A DNA stretch of 64,000 nucleotides from Alphaproteobacteria bacterium (GCA_028289425.1 JANQPL010000017.1:124001-188000), one strand, 5' to 3'. Numbered from the stretch's first letter, positions 14,403 to 24,334 are shown. A program made the numbers and translations. The notes: generated by a model not told the origin, from the sequence alone.

Positions 14403-16720
14403 TATGGGCGTTGAACAAAACTGTCGACGACCTTCTTCCGGCCGGCTTTTTCAAACAAGACGGTCAGCTTGTTGCCATCGACAATCTCTATTGTTCCGTA
14501 GCCAAACTTTTGGTGAAAAATGCGTTCTCCAGCTGAGAAGTGTGCGGCATCCGGCAAGCTCGTAGTTACGAGCTCCGATTGGTGTTCGATCATTGGTGCA
14601 GAGTTGGGCGCAACCCCGTTTGCCCTGGCGGCTTGCGCGCGCCTCCATCCAGGACTTTCGTATGTGCCCTCAAACACCGATTCTTGCAGGGGCGATCGGC
14701 CCGCTGAGGCTTGGCCGCCGTAAAGTCCGCGCTCTGTCTCCACGCTCACGTGGTCTTTGGGCAATTCTTCGATAAAGCGGGAAGGGATAGAGCTCTGCCA
14801 TTGTGCATGGATGCGCCGATTGGCAGCGAATGATATGAAAGCGCTTTCCTTCGCTCGGGTCAGCCCCACATAGGCTAGTCGCCGTTCCTCCTCTAAGCCA
14901 GAGGTTCCGTTTTCATCAAGCGAACGTTGATGAGGAAAAAGGCCCTCTTCCCATCCTGGAAGAAATACGACTGGAAACTCGAGCCCTTTCGCCGCATGAA
15001 GTGTCATCAGATTTGCTTTGTGGGCATTATCTGACTGTTCCATGTCCATGACGAGAGAGACGTGCTCCAAAAATCCCGAGAGATTCTCGAATTCATCCAT
15101 CGACCGAACGAATTCCCGCAGGTTGTCGAGGCGCCCTGGGGCGTCGGCGGATTTATCGTTTTGCCACATCTCCGTGTAGCCGGATTCGTCCAAAACGATT
15201 TCGGCAAGATCAGTGTGGGGCAGGGCAGGCACAAGCTCGGTCCAGCGTTCAATCATGTCGATGAACCCGCGCAACGATTTGCGCGCTCTGGATGATATTT
15301 CGTCGGTTTCGACTAGCTTTTTTGCTGCTCTCAGCAAAGACAATCCTTCGGACCGGGCAAACCTCTGCAACACTTGGACAGACGCATCTCCAATGCCGCG
15401 TTTCGGCTTGTTTACGATACGCTCGAATGCCAAGTCGTCGCTGGAACTATGGATTAAGCGGAGATATGCCAGGGCATCACGAATTTCCGCTCTTTCGTAG
15501 AAGCGCGGGCCACCGACAACGCGGTAGGGGATGCCCAACATTATGAAACGATCTTCAAATTCCCGCATCTGGAAACTGGCGCGCACCAGAATTGCAACTT
15601 TCTCCAACGTGATGCCGGAAAGTTGCAGCGATTCAATTTCATCCGCTATGGCACGGGCCTCTTCTTCACCATCCCAGTATCCTTTTATGGAAACCGGTGT
15701 CCCGTATTCTTGGCGCGTCCATAGTGTCTTTCCCAGCCGATTTTCATTCGAGTCGATCAATCCGGACGCCGCGCCCAAGATTTGCGGCGTTGATCGATAG
15801 TTTTGCTCCAGTCGGATGATGCGCGCGCCGGGAAAGTCTTTCTCAAATCGCAGAATGTTGTCTACTTCGGCGCCGCGCCAACCGTAAATCGATTGATCGT
15901 CATCACCAACACAACAAATGTTTTGTCGCGATTGGGCAAGCAATCGGAGCCAAAGATACTGCGCAACATTTGTATCCTGATATTCGTCGACCATTATGTA
16001 GGCGAACCGTCGCTGATAGTCTTCCAGAATTTCAGGGTTGTCCTTCAGTAGTCGGACGCATTCACATATGAGGTCGCCAAAGTCTGCCGCGTTTAACGTC
16101 TTAAGCCGATCTTGGTACAGTTTGAAAAGAGTGCGGCCGTTGCCATTAGCATATCGTTGCGTTTCGGCTTCCGGTAGGGTGTCGTGATAAAGACCTCTGT
16201 TTTTCCATTGATCCAGAAGAGCGGCAAAGCTTCGTGCCGGCCACCTTTTTTCGTCTATCTTCTCAACAGCTAATAGCTGCTTTATGAGCCTGATTTGATC
16301 ATCCGTATCCAGAATAGTGAAATTCGAAGTCAGATCGACAAGCTCTGCATGTCGCCGGAGAATACGTGCCCCTATACTGTGAAAAGTACCAAGCCATTGC
16401 ATCCCTTCGACGGTGCCGCCAATCAGTGTACCGATCCGATCTTTCATTTCCCGGGCGGCTTTGTTCGTAAAAGTTACGGCCAATAGCTGCCCGGGCCACG
16501 CTTTGCCCGTGTTGAGCAAATGTGCCAGCCGGGTCGTCAATACACGTGTTTTGCCCGTACCCGCGCCCGCCAATACAAGAAGCGGCCCCTCCGCGGTCTC
16601 AACTGCCTCACGCTGCTCTTTATTCAGCCCATCCAAATAAGGCGCCGGCAATACGGGATCGCGCGACGATGAATTGTCATCTTCGGTTAGATCGAAGGGA
16701 TTGGAGTCGGAAGCCTTCAT
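14402..16720 (-). CDS. uvrD: UvrD/PcrA-type ATP-dependent DNA helicase II
   Basis: Superfamily 1A 3'-5' helicase used in excision and mismatch repair and in clearing replication obstacles. About 772 residues from ATG 16720. Motif I is LVLAGAGTGKTRVLTTR, motif II is VDEYQDTN, motif III is QSIYGWRGA, and motif VI is YVGLTRAKESAF; the C-terminal RNAP-interacting-like segment (ERIFHQKFGYGTIEIVDGN) is present. An in-frame ATG at 16768 would overlap the upstream ClC gene by 20 bases; 16720 gives a more normal N-terminus, but neither start has a strong ribosome-binding site. Confidence 0.94.
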   Translation of the reverse strand: MKASDSNPFDLTEDDNSSSRDPVLPAPYLDGLNKEQREAVETAEGPLLVLAGAGTGKTRVLTTRLAHLLNTGKAWPGQLLAVTFTNKAAREMKDRIGTLIGGTVEGMQWLGTFHSIGARILRRHAELVDLTSNFTILDTDDQIRLIKQLLAVEKIDEKRWPARSFAALLDQWKNRGLYHDTLPEAETQRYANGNGRTLFKLYQDRLKTLNAADFGDLICECVRLLKDNPEILEDYQRRFAYIMVDEYQDTNVAQYLWLRLLAQSRQNICCVGDDDQSIYGWRGAEVDNILRFEKDFPGARIIRLEQNYRSTPQILGAASGLIDSNENRLGKTLWTRQEYGTPVSIKGYWDGEEEARAIADEIESLQLSGITLEKVAILVRASFQMREFEDRFIMLGIPYRVVGGPRFYERAEIRDALAYLRLIHSSSDDLAFERIVNKPKRGIGDASVQVLQRFARSEGLSLLRAAKKLVETDEISSRARKSLRGFIDMIERWTELVPALPHTDLAEIVLDESGYTEMWQNDKSADAPGRLDNLREFVRSMDEFENLSGFLEHVSLVMDMEQSDNAHKANLMTLHAAKGLEFPVVFLPGWEEGLFPHQRSLDENGTSGLEEERRLAYVGLTRAKESAFISFAANRRIHAQWQSSIPSRFIEELPKDHVSVETERGLYGGQASAGRSPLQESVFEGTYESPGWRRAQAARANGVAPNSAPMIEHQSELVTTSLPDAAHFSAGERIFHQKFGYGTIEIVDGNKLTVLFEKAGRKKVVDSFVQRP

Positions 16721-16748
16721 GATTCTTAATATACCAAATTGGGCGCTC

Positions 16749-18359
16749 TCAGCGATGCTCTTCGACATTTCGCTCTATTAGGGCCCTATTGAAGGCTTTA
16801 AGGGCGTTGGCATGCGTAATTCGCCCGATCGGGTCTTCACCAGAGTCATTGCTGTAGACCAAAACGGCATCGACGCCGGCCTCATCAAATAATTTGAGCG
16901 CGTCGCTGAGAGGGGTGTCGGCAGTTAGATAAGGCGAACCATCCCGATCACCCGCAAGCCCTTCCGGTGTTTCCATCACGTCTCTTACTCGGATCATCTT
17001 AAGAATGTAGGCGTGAGCGCCTTCTCTGACTTGAAGTCCACGGCGTTCGAGCTGCCAATGGAAAAAGCTCTTTCCAAGCTGTGATTGAGTCAACACAGTG
17101 GCGATCGAAACAGCGACCAGGACGGCAACGCTAAGTTTCCATTCGCCGGTCAGCTCAAAAACGATCAGAGTTGTTGAGATGGGCGCTCCCAAAACGGCGG
17201 CCGAAACGGCTCCCATGCCAACCAACGCATATGCGCTGTGGCTGGTGGCTTGATCGGGAAAGAAAGATGCCGCCATGATGCCGAAAGCGCCCCCCGTCAT
17301 CGCACCAAGATAAAGAGATGGTGAAAACACGCCGCCTCCAAAGCGGCTGGCGAGAGTGATTGCGGTGGCTGCAGTCTTCATAACAATGAGTGAAATGAGA
17401 AGGTAGAAGCCAAACTTGCCGTTCAAAGCCGCATCCGTGGCACCGTACCCAACTCCGAGAACCTGAGGAAAGACAATCCCCATGGCGCCCAGCATCAATC
17501 CTCCGATCGCTGGACGCAGCCACAAAGGACATTCGATGCTGGATGCCAAATCGTCTGTGTACATGATCGCGCGCATAAAGATCATTGCTACCAGGCCGCA
17601 AATTATGCCTAGCATAGCGAAAGCGGGCATCTCCCAGTAGGACGTAAGGGTGTCCACCGGTACGATGAATGCAGGGAATTCACCAAGGTAGATCCGGGAT
17701 GTAACGGCGGCGACCACGCTTGAAATGACGATGGGGCCGAATGCGCGTAACGCATAATGGCCCAACACGACCTCCAACGCGAAAAGAACACCGGCGAGCG
17801 GTGCGTTGAATGAGGCGGACACGGCTGCGGCAACACCGCACCCCAATAGGGTCCGCGTAACTACACCTGAGTATCCAAGACGTTGGCCGATTTCAGAGGC
17901 GACGGCTGCCCCCAGATGGACAACTGGGCCTTCACGTCCAGCGCTTGCGCCGACGCCCAACGAAGCGCTGGTGCCGATCGCATTAAGCAGCGCTGTTTTG
18001 ATATTGATCCGTCCGGCGTAAAGGGTGCGTGCTTCAATGACGTCTGCGACACCCAACATCCGTTGGCTTCGCATGACGTTTTGCAGAAACAGACCAATTA
18101 GAACACCGCCCAGAGTGGGCAGTGCAAGAACTTGCCACCATGGGAGCAGCGCGAGTTGGGGGAAGAGTTCTTCAGAACCTGTTCGATATGCTAACCATTG
18201 CACGATCAGGATCAGTTCTCGAAACCCAATGGCTGCGTGGGCCACGGCGAGACCGATTAGTAGCGCAAAGAACCAGATTGTGGGCTGACGGTTTAGGGTG
18301 ACATTCTCGCGGACATACGTGACGAAATGGTTGGAATATCTGCGAACGGTCTCTTGCAT
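16749..18359 (-). CDS. ClC-family chloride channel/antiporter with CBS region
   Basis: Inner-membrane anion transporter. 536 residues with about ten hydrophobic segments up to residue 430. The ClC signature GASAGREGPVVHLG carries the gating glutamate (GREGP), and GGGVFSPSLYLG supplies a second anion-path motif. The C-terminus contains a CBS-type stretch (IRVRDVMETPEGLAG through ITHANALKAFNRAL) that may bind nucleotides. Whether it is an H+/Cl- exchanger or a channel cannot be settled by reading, although retention of the gating Glu is compatible with exchange. Confidence 0.92.
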   Translation of the reverse strand: MQETVRRYSNHFVTYVRENVTLNRQPTIWFFALLIGLAVAHAAIGFRELILIVQWLAYRTGSEELFPQLALLPWWQVLALPTLGGVLIGLFLQNVMRSQRMLGVADVIEARTLYAGRINIKTALLNAIGTSASLGVGASAGREGPVVHLGAAVASEIGQRLGYSGVVTRTLLGCGVAAAVSASFNAPLAGVLFALEVVLGHYALRAFGPIVISSVVAAVTSRIYLGEFPAFIVPVDTLTSYWEMPAFAMLGIICGLVAMIFMRAIMYTDDLASSIECPLWLRPAIGGLMLGAMGIVFPQVLGVGYGATDAALNGKFGFYLLISLIVMKTAATAITLASRFGGGVFSPSLYLGAMTGGAFGIMAASFFPDQATSHSAYALVGMGAVSAAVLGAPISTTLIVFELTGEWKLSVAVLVAVSIATVLTQSQLGKSFFHWQLERRGLQVREGAHAYILKMIRVRDVMETPEGLAGDRDGSPYLTADTPLSDALKLFDEAGVDAVLVYSNDSGEDPIGRITHANALKAFNRALIERNVEEHR

Positions 18360-18397
18360 CTTTTATTTTGATTTCGCTGTCGCGCCCGATCTTGTGG

Positions 18398-18910
18398 TCA
18401 ATTACATTGACCGATTGAACCTTCCGCGCAGATCGTTTTCCCATCAACCCAGCGGGCCCCTGAAAGATCTGCTTTTTGAAAGTCAACTCGGTCAAGCCGC
18501 GCGTCGGTGAAATCCGCTTCCTGAAGATTGGCTCGGAAGAAGCGCGCTCTGCTTAGTTCGGCTCCCTTGAAGCTCGCGCCGGTAAGATTGGCATTTGTAA
18601 AATCAGCGCCGCTTAACAATGCGCGGTCAAACTTCGTTTCGATGAGTTCCGTGTGAAGAAATTTGGCGCGTCTTCCGTCAACCAGCGTCAGATTTGCACC
18701 GGACAGATTTCCCCTGTTAAACCTTGCTTCCCTGAGCCGCGCTCCCTGCAAGTCCACACCCTCAAACGACCGTGAGTCCATGTAGCATCGATACCAGTCC
18801 ACGGCTGGTGTTGCGGGATCGGTGCATCCGGCGACGGCTGCCGATACGCCACCTAGCGGAGTCGTTACAAAAATGACAGAGCAGAGCATGAGGGCCCGCG
18901 ACACCATCAT
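18398..18910 (-). CDS. Exported pentapeptide-repeat protein
   Basis: About 170 residues. An N-terminal signal sequence (MMVSRALMLCSVIFVTTP) is followed by VSAAVAGC, which resembles a lipobox, so this could be a lipoprotein. A run of pentapeptide repeats (A/S-x-L/F-x-x) follows: FEGVDLQGARLREARFNRG and ANLTGASFKGAELSRARFFR are clear. Such repeats fold as a right-handed quadrilateral beta helix. The tail GKTICAEGSIGQC supplies two cysteines. Earlier in-frame starts would overlap the thioesterase gene. The function is unknown. Confidence 0.8.
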   Translation of the reverse strand: MMVSRALMLCSVIFVTTPLGGVSAAVAGCTDPATPAVDWYRCYMDSRSFEGVDLQGARLREARFNRGNLSGANLTLVDGRRAKFLHTELIETKFDRALLSGADFTNANLTGASFKGAELSRARFFRANLQEADFTDARLDRVDFQKADLSGARWVDGKTICAEGSIGQCN

Positions 18911-18923
18911 TTTTGCTTTGAGT

Positions 18924-19415
18924 TTACCTTTTGAGGGACAGCGAAGATCCAACACGTGCATCTTTGGGGAGTGCCTTATGGTAATCAAGTATTCGGGTCA
19001 AATTTTCTGAAATATTGTCTGGAAAGGGCGATGACTTTCGGATTTGCATGTCCACATGAACCGTCACGCGTTCTTCTGTTGCTGCCAGATAGCCATCATC
19101 GTCTTGAAACATCGCCATGAAGCAGTGAATGCGTTTCTGGTCATAATCTAGAAGTTGAAACTCTATTCTTAAAGGGGCATCCAACAAGACCTCACGCAAA
19201 TAGTGGACCTGCGATTGAAGTGCGAAAGTCGACGCATTGGCTCGTCGCAGATATTCTGGTCCTAGACCGATCTTGCCCCAAATGTGATCGATCGCCTTAT
19301 CAAAGGCCAACACATAGAATGCCATATTCATGTGGCCATTTTGGTCTATCCAATCAGGCCTCACTCGTATAATCGGAGCGACCATTGGTGCGCCAACCTG
19401 CTGATCTGGCCCCAT
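18924..19415 (-). CDS. 4HBT-superfamily acyl-CoA thioesterase
   Basis: 163-residue hotdog-fold protein, probably hydrolysing an acyl- or hydroxybenzoyl-CoA-like thioester. The catalytic-region motif is RVRPDWIDQNGHMNMAFYV, where the Asp and the following His-Met-Asn match the YbgC/4HBT pattern. It shares family level only with the thioesterases at 24412 and 46498. The ATG at 19415 lies 127 bases from the divergent glnE start. The substrate is unknown. Confidence 0.82.
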   Translation of the reverse strand: MGPDQQVGAPMVAPIIRVRPDWIDQNGHMNMAFYVLAFDKAIDHIWGKIGLGPEYLRRANASTFALQSQVHYLREVLLDAPLRIEFQLLDYDQKRIHCFMAMFQDDDGYLAATEERVTVHVDMQIRKSSPFPDNISENLTRILDYHKALPKDARVGSSLSLKR

Positions 19416-19542
19416 CTGTTAAGCATTCCTTTATGACGATTCACCGCTGTTTCGCAGGAAAGTAACGCCTGCATAAAGCGGATGTTAACGGCAATTGTCT
19501 CATAAGTCATTGACCGTCCCACAATCCCCAAAGGTGCGCACA

Positions 19543-22404
19543 ATGACAAGTAAGGCCAAGAAAAACCGCGAGTCCGGCGACGTAAATAAGCGAATTGATG
19601 AGTGGCGCCAGAAAGCGGGACGTGTCAATGCCGAAGCCGCCCTTCAGATTCTTGAAGATCCGACCAGTCGATCCGTTTTGAGGGTGGTGTTTTCGCGCAC
19701 ACCGTATCTGGCGAAATGCTGTTTGGCCCACCCAGATGCGGTTATTGAAGCGCTGAGTGGCGATCCGGCACGTGTAATTATGGAAGTGCAGCGAGACCTG
19801 AATGCCCTTGATCGCGCCACCGGTTCTGTCGCATCGCTCACAAGAGCCGTCCGTCCGTGTAAGGAAAGGGCGGTGGTTGCCATCGGTCTTGCGGATCTGA
19901 GCGGGCGCTGGGGCGTCACGGAAATTGGCGCTGCACTGAGCCGTCTTGGCCAACTTGCGGCCGAATCGGGACTGTCCTGGCTTTCGCGCCTTGCCTACCG
20001 CAATGGTGATATTGGATTTGGCGGCGACGCATTGCCGATTCCTCTCCCCGGCCTGTTTGTCGTTGGCGGTGCTGCGATTGCGACCGAAGAGGTTGGGTAT
20101 TGCGGTCCGATTGATCTAGCGATGATCTATGACGAAAAGGTCTTGAGCGGTTCGGGAGTGAAAGTAAGCCATGTGGTGCTCGAGAAGATAGCCACACAGC
20201 TTCGAGATGCGTTTCACGGAAATCGGGAAATGCCGGCAATCTTTGATGTGAACTTTAAGGCCGCCGCGGAAGCGGGAAAGCTCAACCTCAAAAGCGAGTC
20301 CGTTTTCAGAAAAAAGATGCTGCTCGAAAAAATCGGCGGCGACAACCCACGCCTGCACTCGTGGTTTTCCAATGCAGTGCCCGTGGCAGGCGACCGGCAG
20401 GCCGCAACAGAGTTTCTCAAGGATGTAAAACGAACATTCTGGGCATCGGATGTCGCCGCCAGCAGCATTCGCGGAGCAGTTGGGATCGACGACAAATCGG
20501 AAATCGGAATCGCTGAAATCGAACGACTGACGCAGACCTGTCGTTTGGCACTGGGCGGAAAAAATGAAGGCGTGCGTAACGGTTGTTCGACGGTGGTTTT
20601 TGATAGCGCTTCGAAATCCGGTGCCATAGACCGCTTGGCTGCGTCCCGACTCAGTTCGAATGTCAGCTTCACCCACGTTGCCAGGAATCGCCTTCAATTG
20701 GTGACCGGCCTTGCCGACAATATCGATTGTGATGATGATCTGCGTTCGGACTGTTCCATACTCTGTGGTTATTCCGAACTGGATTTGTTCGATCAGGTCG
20801 TTCAAGGGACGATTTCGGAGGCACGGCAGCATTGGTTGAATATTGTCATGCCCCCGACGGATTCGTCGCGTCGTGCAACAACGATTTCAATGGAAGAGGC
20901 CAACCTTGCCCGACTTGAGGAAATCGGATTTACCGATGGCCGGACTGTCGCGTCTACGGTCGACGCATGGGTGGCATCGCAGCAGGGCGAGGGCGGCGAA
21001 CGGCGACGTTATCTGTCGGAGATCGCACCTGGCCTACTGACCGAGATCGGACGGACGCAAGGACCGGACCAGGCCATAGAGTTGGTCGATGCAATTCTCG
21101 GTAAACTGCCAAGCGAATTTAAGCCGCTTGAACAACTCGCATCGGACTCCAAACTCGCGGATGCGTTAGTGGATTTTGCCGGCAACACGCCAGAGTTTGC
21201 ACAAAAAGCTTTGGACAACGACGTCGTCCTCACGGAGATTTTTGATCCGAGTTTTGAGATTCCAGTGTCACCGGAAGATTGGGTGACAAAGTTCCCTGCG
21301 CCAACCGCAAAGCGTGGCTGTGACAAAGCATTTGTCGACCGGCTTCACAAATGGCTATTGGAAAACGAAACACGCCTTTGTTTCTATGCGCTCTCCCGCG
21401 ATATTCCTGCCGAGGAACACAGCAAGTACCTGACAGTGCTGGCAGAAACGGCCGTTCAGGCCGTGTATGAAGGCGTTTCTGCCGAACTGGATGATCGTGC
21501 GGCGGATGTTGGCGGCCAAGTTGCGGTTATCGCGGCTGGGGACTTTGGCGCCGGGTCATTGAAGACCAACGCGCCACTAGATCTGGCTTTCGTATTCGAC
21601 TCCGGTGAATCAGAGGCAAATTATGAGAAGGCTTCCGATTTCTTCTCTAAATTTGCGGGTCGGATGAGTGAAGTACTGCAGTCCTCGGGGCAAGGCGAAA
21701 CAGCGCCAATGTTCCAGGTCGACCCAAGGCTCAGACCTGGCGGTGCGACCGGCGATCCTGCCTCTAGCATACCCGTTTACCTAAATTTCTATTCGAAGGA
21801 TGCCCGTCCGGAAGAGCATCTGGCACTGACGCGGGCAAGACTTATTTGCGGTCCTGCTGCCATCCGCCAGCGTTTAGAGGCAGCCATTACCGAATGCGTA
21901 ACCCAGCCGCGGAAGGCAGAGCGTCTAATGATTGAGGCCGACAAAGCCCATATGCGGGTGCAGAAACAAAATCCGCCGGAATCGATTTGGGACGTCGATC
22001 GGATCAGAGGTGGATTGGCGGATCTCGACTTCATCGCTGAAGTCTTGCAAGTGCGCCATGGCGCCGAAAACCCCTATGTGATGGCTCAATCCACACCAGA
22101 TGCGTTTTCCGCTCTTTCTCGCGCCGGATGTTTGGATCCTGATACCGCGACGGACCTGATTGAAAGTCACCTGTTTTGGTCTCGTCTTAGAACGATCCTT
22201 GCATTGTCGAGTGGCTTTAGCATGTCAACTCAGCGCCCGCGGCAACGGCTGGGAATGATGATCGCCGCGGCGGCGGGCGTAACCAATTTTGGATCGGTAG
22301 AGCCCTTGATACAGGGGCATGCGGAGCGTGTTGCGGCGCATTACCGCAAACTGGTACTCGGTGATGAGAACGCATCTCCAATCAACGCGGCAGTGGCAGT
22401 CTAG
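19543..22404 (+). CDS. glnE: Glutamine synthetase adenylyltransferase GlnE, with altered active sites
   Basis: By family, the bifunctional enzyme that adenylylates and deadenylylates glutamine synthetase under PII control. About 953 residues, the normal length, with two nucleotidyltransferase modules. In both modules the usual S-D-[IL]-D-L motif is changed: YCGPIDLAMIYD (P189, D191) in the N-terminal module and NAPLDLAFVFD (P678, D680) in the C-terminal one, so the first of the paired metal-binding aspartates is proline in each. The N-terminal module also lacks a recognisable RLRP motif (FDVNFKAAAEAG is in its place), while the C-terminal one keeps DPRLRPGG, EEHLALTRARLI and IRGGLADLDF. ATG 19543 with AAAGGTG upstream is preferred over TTG 19495. 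Activity is doubtful, at least for deadenylylation. Confidence 0.88.
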   Translation: MTSKAKKNRESGDVNKRIDEWRQKAGRVNAEAALQILEDPTSRSVLRVVFSRTPYLAKCCLAHPDAVIEALSGDPARVIMEVQRDLNALDRATGSVASLTRAVRPCKERAVVAIGLADLSGRWGVTEIGAALSRLGQLAAESGLSWLSRLAYRNGDIGFGGDALPIPLPGLFVVGGAAIATEEVGYCGPIDLAMIYDEKVLSGSGVKVSHVVLEKIATQLRDAFHGNREMPAIFDVNFKAAAEAGKLNLKSESVFRKKMLLEKIGGDNPRLHSWFSNAVPVAGDRQAATEFLKDVKRTFWASDVAASSIRGAVGIDDKSEIGIAEIERLTQTCRLALGGKNEGVRNGCSTVVFDSASKSGAIDRLAASRLSSNVSFTHVARNRLQLVTGLADNIDCDDDLRSDCSILCGYSELDLFDQVVQGTISEARQHWLNIVMPPTDSSRRATTISMEEANLARLEEIGFTDGRTVASTVDAWVASQQGEGGERRRYLSEIAPGLLTEIGRTQGPDQAIELVDAILGKLPSEFKPLEQLASDSKLADALVDFAGNTPEFAQKALDNDVVLTEIFDPSFEIPVSPEDWVTKFPAPTAKRGCDKAFVDRLHKWLLENETRLCFYALSRDIPAEEHSKYLTVLAETAVQAVYEGVSAELDDRAADVGGQVAVIAAGDFGAGSLKTNAPLDLAFVFDSGESEANYEKASDFFSKFAGRMSEVLQSSGQGETAPMFQVDPRLRPGGATGDPASSIPVYLNFYSKDARPEEHLALTRARLICGPAAIRQRLEAAITECVTQPRKAERLMIEADKAHMRVQKQNPPESIWDVDRIRGGLADLDFIAEVLQVRHGAENPYVMAQSTPDAFSALSRAGCLDPDTATDLIESHLFWSRLRTILALSSGFSMSTQRPRQRLGMMIAAAAGVTNFGSVEPLIQGHAERVAAHYRKLVLGDENASPINAAVAV

Positions 22405-22409
22405 CAGTA

Positions 22410-22628
22410 TTAGCTGTTGGAAGTTTTGTCGTCGTCCAGACGATGGATCTCGACGACACTTTCATTCTCCTGTGAACGCTGATCGTCTGCGGCTTTTTCG
22501 GCCTTAGTCCGTCCAAATCGGACGCGGTTTTCCTGAGACCGACGTTCTTTGGCCGCGCGGCGATGCAGTTTTCTTTGTTTGTTGAGATTGATGACATTGC
22601 CGACATCAATATTGTCTTCTTTAGTCAT
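22410..22628 (-). CDS. DUF4169 family small basic protein
   Basis: About 72 residues. The core VGNVINLNKQRKLHRRAAKE followed by RVRFGRTKAEKAA is the hallmark of DUF4169, a small alphaproteobacterial family of unknown function. ATG 22628 overlaps the end of the upstream ribbon-helix-helix gene (ATGACTAA, 8 bases), indicating coupling. It ends 6 bases from the convergent glnE stop codon. Confidence 0.85.
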   Translation of the reverse strand: MTKEDNIDVGNVINLNKQRKLHRRAAKERRSQENRVRFGRTKAEKAADDQRSQENESVVEIHRLDDDKTSNS

Positions 22629-22917
22629 CTGTTGCCTCGTCGTCCGTTTCTGAGCTGCCATTGCGATCAGCCAGCGCTTTGTAAAACTCTAAGACATAGA
22701 TGCGTATTGCACTAGACAGGCCGGAAGTTGGCAGTTGCGATTGGCCAGCTTCTTGCGAGTCAAGTGACCGCATCGCGTCAATTTCTTGAACAAGTCTGCT
22801 GATAGAAATTCTCTTGTTTGAGGCAATATCTCTCAAAGCGTCCCAGAAGATAGGTTCGAGCGATACGCTGGTGCGGTGACCGGAGATAGTGATGGAGCGT
22901 TTGGCGTGTTGAGGCAA
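22621..22917 (-). CDS. Ribbon-helix-helix domain protein
   Basis: 98 residues with an N-terminal ribbon-helix-helix-like segment: RSITISGHRTSVSLEPIFW is the strand and first helix, and ISISRLVQEIDAMRS continues it. The family is a putative DNA-binding or protein-binding small regulator common beside DUF4169 and fumC in alphaproteobacteria. It starts with TTG 16 bases after the fumC stop and has only a weak ribosome-binding site, so its expression probably depends on fumC translation. No antitoxin partner is visible; DUF4169 is not a known toxin. Confidence 0.8.
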   Translation of the reverse strand: MPQHAKRSITISGHRTSVSLEPIFWDALRDIASNKRISISRLVQEIDAMRSLDSQEAGQSQLPTSGLSSAIRIYVLEFYKALADRNGSSETDDEATDD

Positions 22918-22933
22918 GGGTTCTTTTGAAGTT

Positions 22934-24334
22934 TCAATCTGGTCCGATCATCTGTTCTGGCCGAACGATCTGATCAAACTCTTCTTCCGTCACGAATCCG
23001 AGGTTTGTGGCTTCCTCTCGCAGCGTAGTGCCATTTGCGTGCGCCGTCTTTGCCACCTTGGTGGCGTTGTCATACCCGATTTTTGGCGCCAGGGCGGTTA
23101 CCAGCATGAGCGAACGCTCCATAAGCTGTTTTATCTTTTCGCGATTTGGCTCAATACCGGCAACACAGTTATCGGTAAAGCTCACTGCAGCATCTGAAAT
23201 CAGGCGGATCGATTGCAGCAAGTTGTAGATTAGAACTGGTTTGAAGACGTTAAGCTCCATGTGCCCTTGAGTTCCGGCAATCGATACTGTGGTGTGGTTG
23301 CCGATCACCTGGGCGCAGACCATTGTGAGCGCTTCGCATTGAGTAGGGTTTACCTTGCCAGGCATGATCGAAGATCCAGGCTCGTTTTCCGGCAAACTCA
23401 ATTCGCCAAGTCCAGAGCGGGGCCCTGATCCGAGAAGCCGAATATCGTTTGCAATCTTGAACAGGCTTGCGGCGACCGTGTTCATGACGCCGGAAGCTTC
23501 CACGATTGCGTCGTGAGCGGCGAGTGCTTCAAATTTGTTGGCCGCCGTTGTGAAAGGCAGCCCGGTTGCTGACGCAACATTTTGGGCAAACTGCTCGGCA
23601 AATCCCTTTTTGGTATTGAGGCCCGTTCCGACAGCGGTTCCACCCTGCGCTAGCGGATATAGACGGGGCAGACATTCGCGCACCCGCGCAATTCCCAACT
23701 CAACCTGAACTGCATACCCTGAGAATTCTTGGCCAAGCGTCAGCGGCGTTGCGTCTTGCAGATGAGTCCTACCGATTTTGATGATGTCATTCCAGTCAGC
23801 AGCCTTTTTTATTAAGACCGCGTGCAGATGCGTAAGCGCCGGGATTAGCGAATGATGAATCTGTTCCACGGCACTGATATGCATTGCGGTGGGGAACGTG
23901 TCGTTGGACGATTGGCTACGGTTGACATGATCGTTTGGATGGACTGGTGTTTTCGATCCAATCTCGCCGCCCAGAATCTCGATTGCGCGGTTCGCTATCA
24001 CTTCGTTAGCGTTCATATTCGACTGAGTACCGGACCCCGTCTGCCAAACGACAAGCGGAAAATTGTCATCGAACTTGCCGTCCATCACCTCGGTTGCCGC
24101 GCTGACGATCGCTTGGCCAATCTTGTCATCAAGATTGCCCAGGTCCATGTTGGCCTGGGCTGCAGACCGCTTGATGATACCCAGCGCTCTCACCAAAGAG
24201 GGCGGCATGGTTTCAATTCCGATTTTAAAGTTCTTGAGTGACCTTTGGGTTTGGGCCCCCCAATACTTATCGGAAGGAACCTGTAAGGGACCAAATGAGT
24301 CGGTCTCAGTCCGGGTATTGTCATTTGTCGTCAT
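22934..24334 (-). CDS. fumC: Class II fumarate hydratase FumC
   Basis: Iron-independent fumarase of the TCA cycle, converting fumarate to malate. About 466 residues from ATG 24334 (an upstream in-frame start at 24355 adds seven residues not typical of the family). The fumarase/aspartase signature [15 protein letters not shown] is present, with [12 protein letters not shown] and [16 protein letters not shown] earlier. First gene of an operon with the RHH and DUF4169 genes. Confidence 0.96.
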   Translation of the reverse strand: MTTNDNTRTETDSFGPLQVPSDKYWGAQTQRSLKNFKIGIETMPPSLVRALGIIKRSAAQANMDLGNLDDKIGQAIVSAATEVMDGKFDDNFPLVVWQTGSGTQSNMNANEVIANRAIEILGGEIGSKTPVHPNDHVNRSQSSNDTFPTAMHISAVEQIHHSLIPALTHLHAVLIKKAADWNDIIKIGRTHLQDATPLTLGQEFSGYAVQVELGIARVRECLPRLYPLAQGGTAVGTGLNTKKGFAEQFAQNVASATGLPFTTAANKFEALAAHDAIVEASGVMNTVAASLFKIANDIRLLGSGPRSGLGELSLPENEPGSSIMPGKVNPTQCEALTMVCAQVIGNHTTVSIAGTQGHMELNVFKPVLIYNLLQSIRLISDAAVSFTDNCVAGIEPNREKIKQLMERSLMLVTALAPKIGYDNATKVAKTAHANGTTLREEATNLGFVTEEEFDQIVRPEQMIGPD

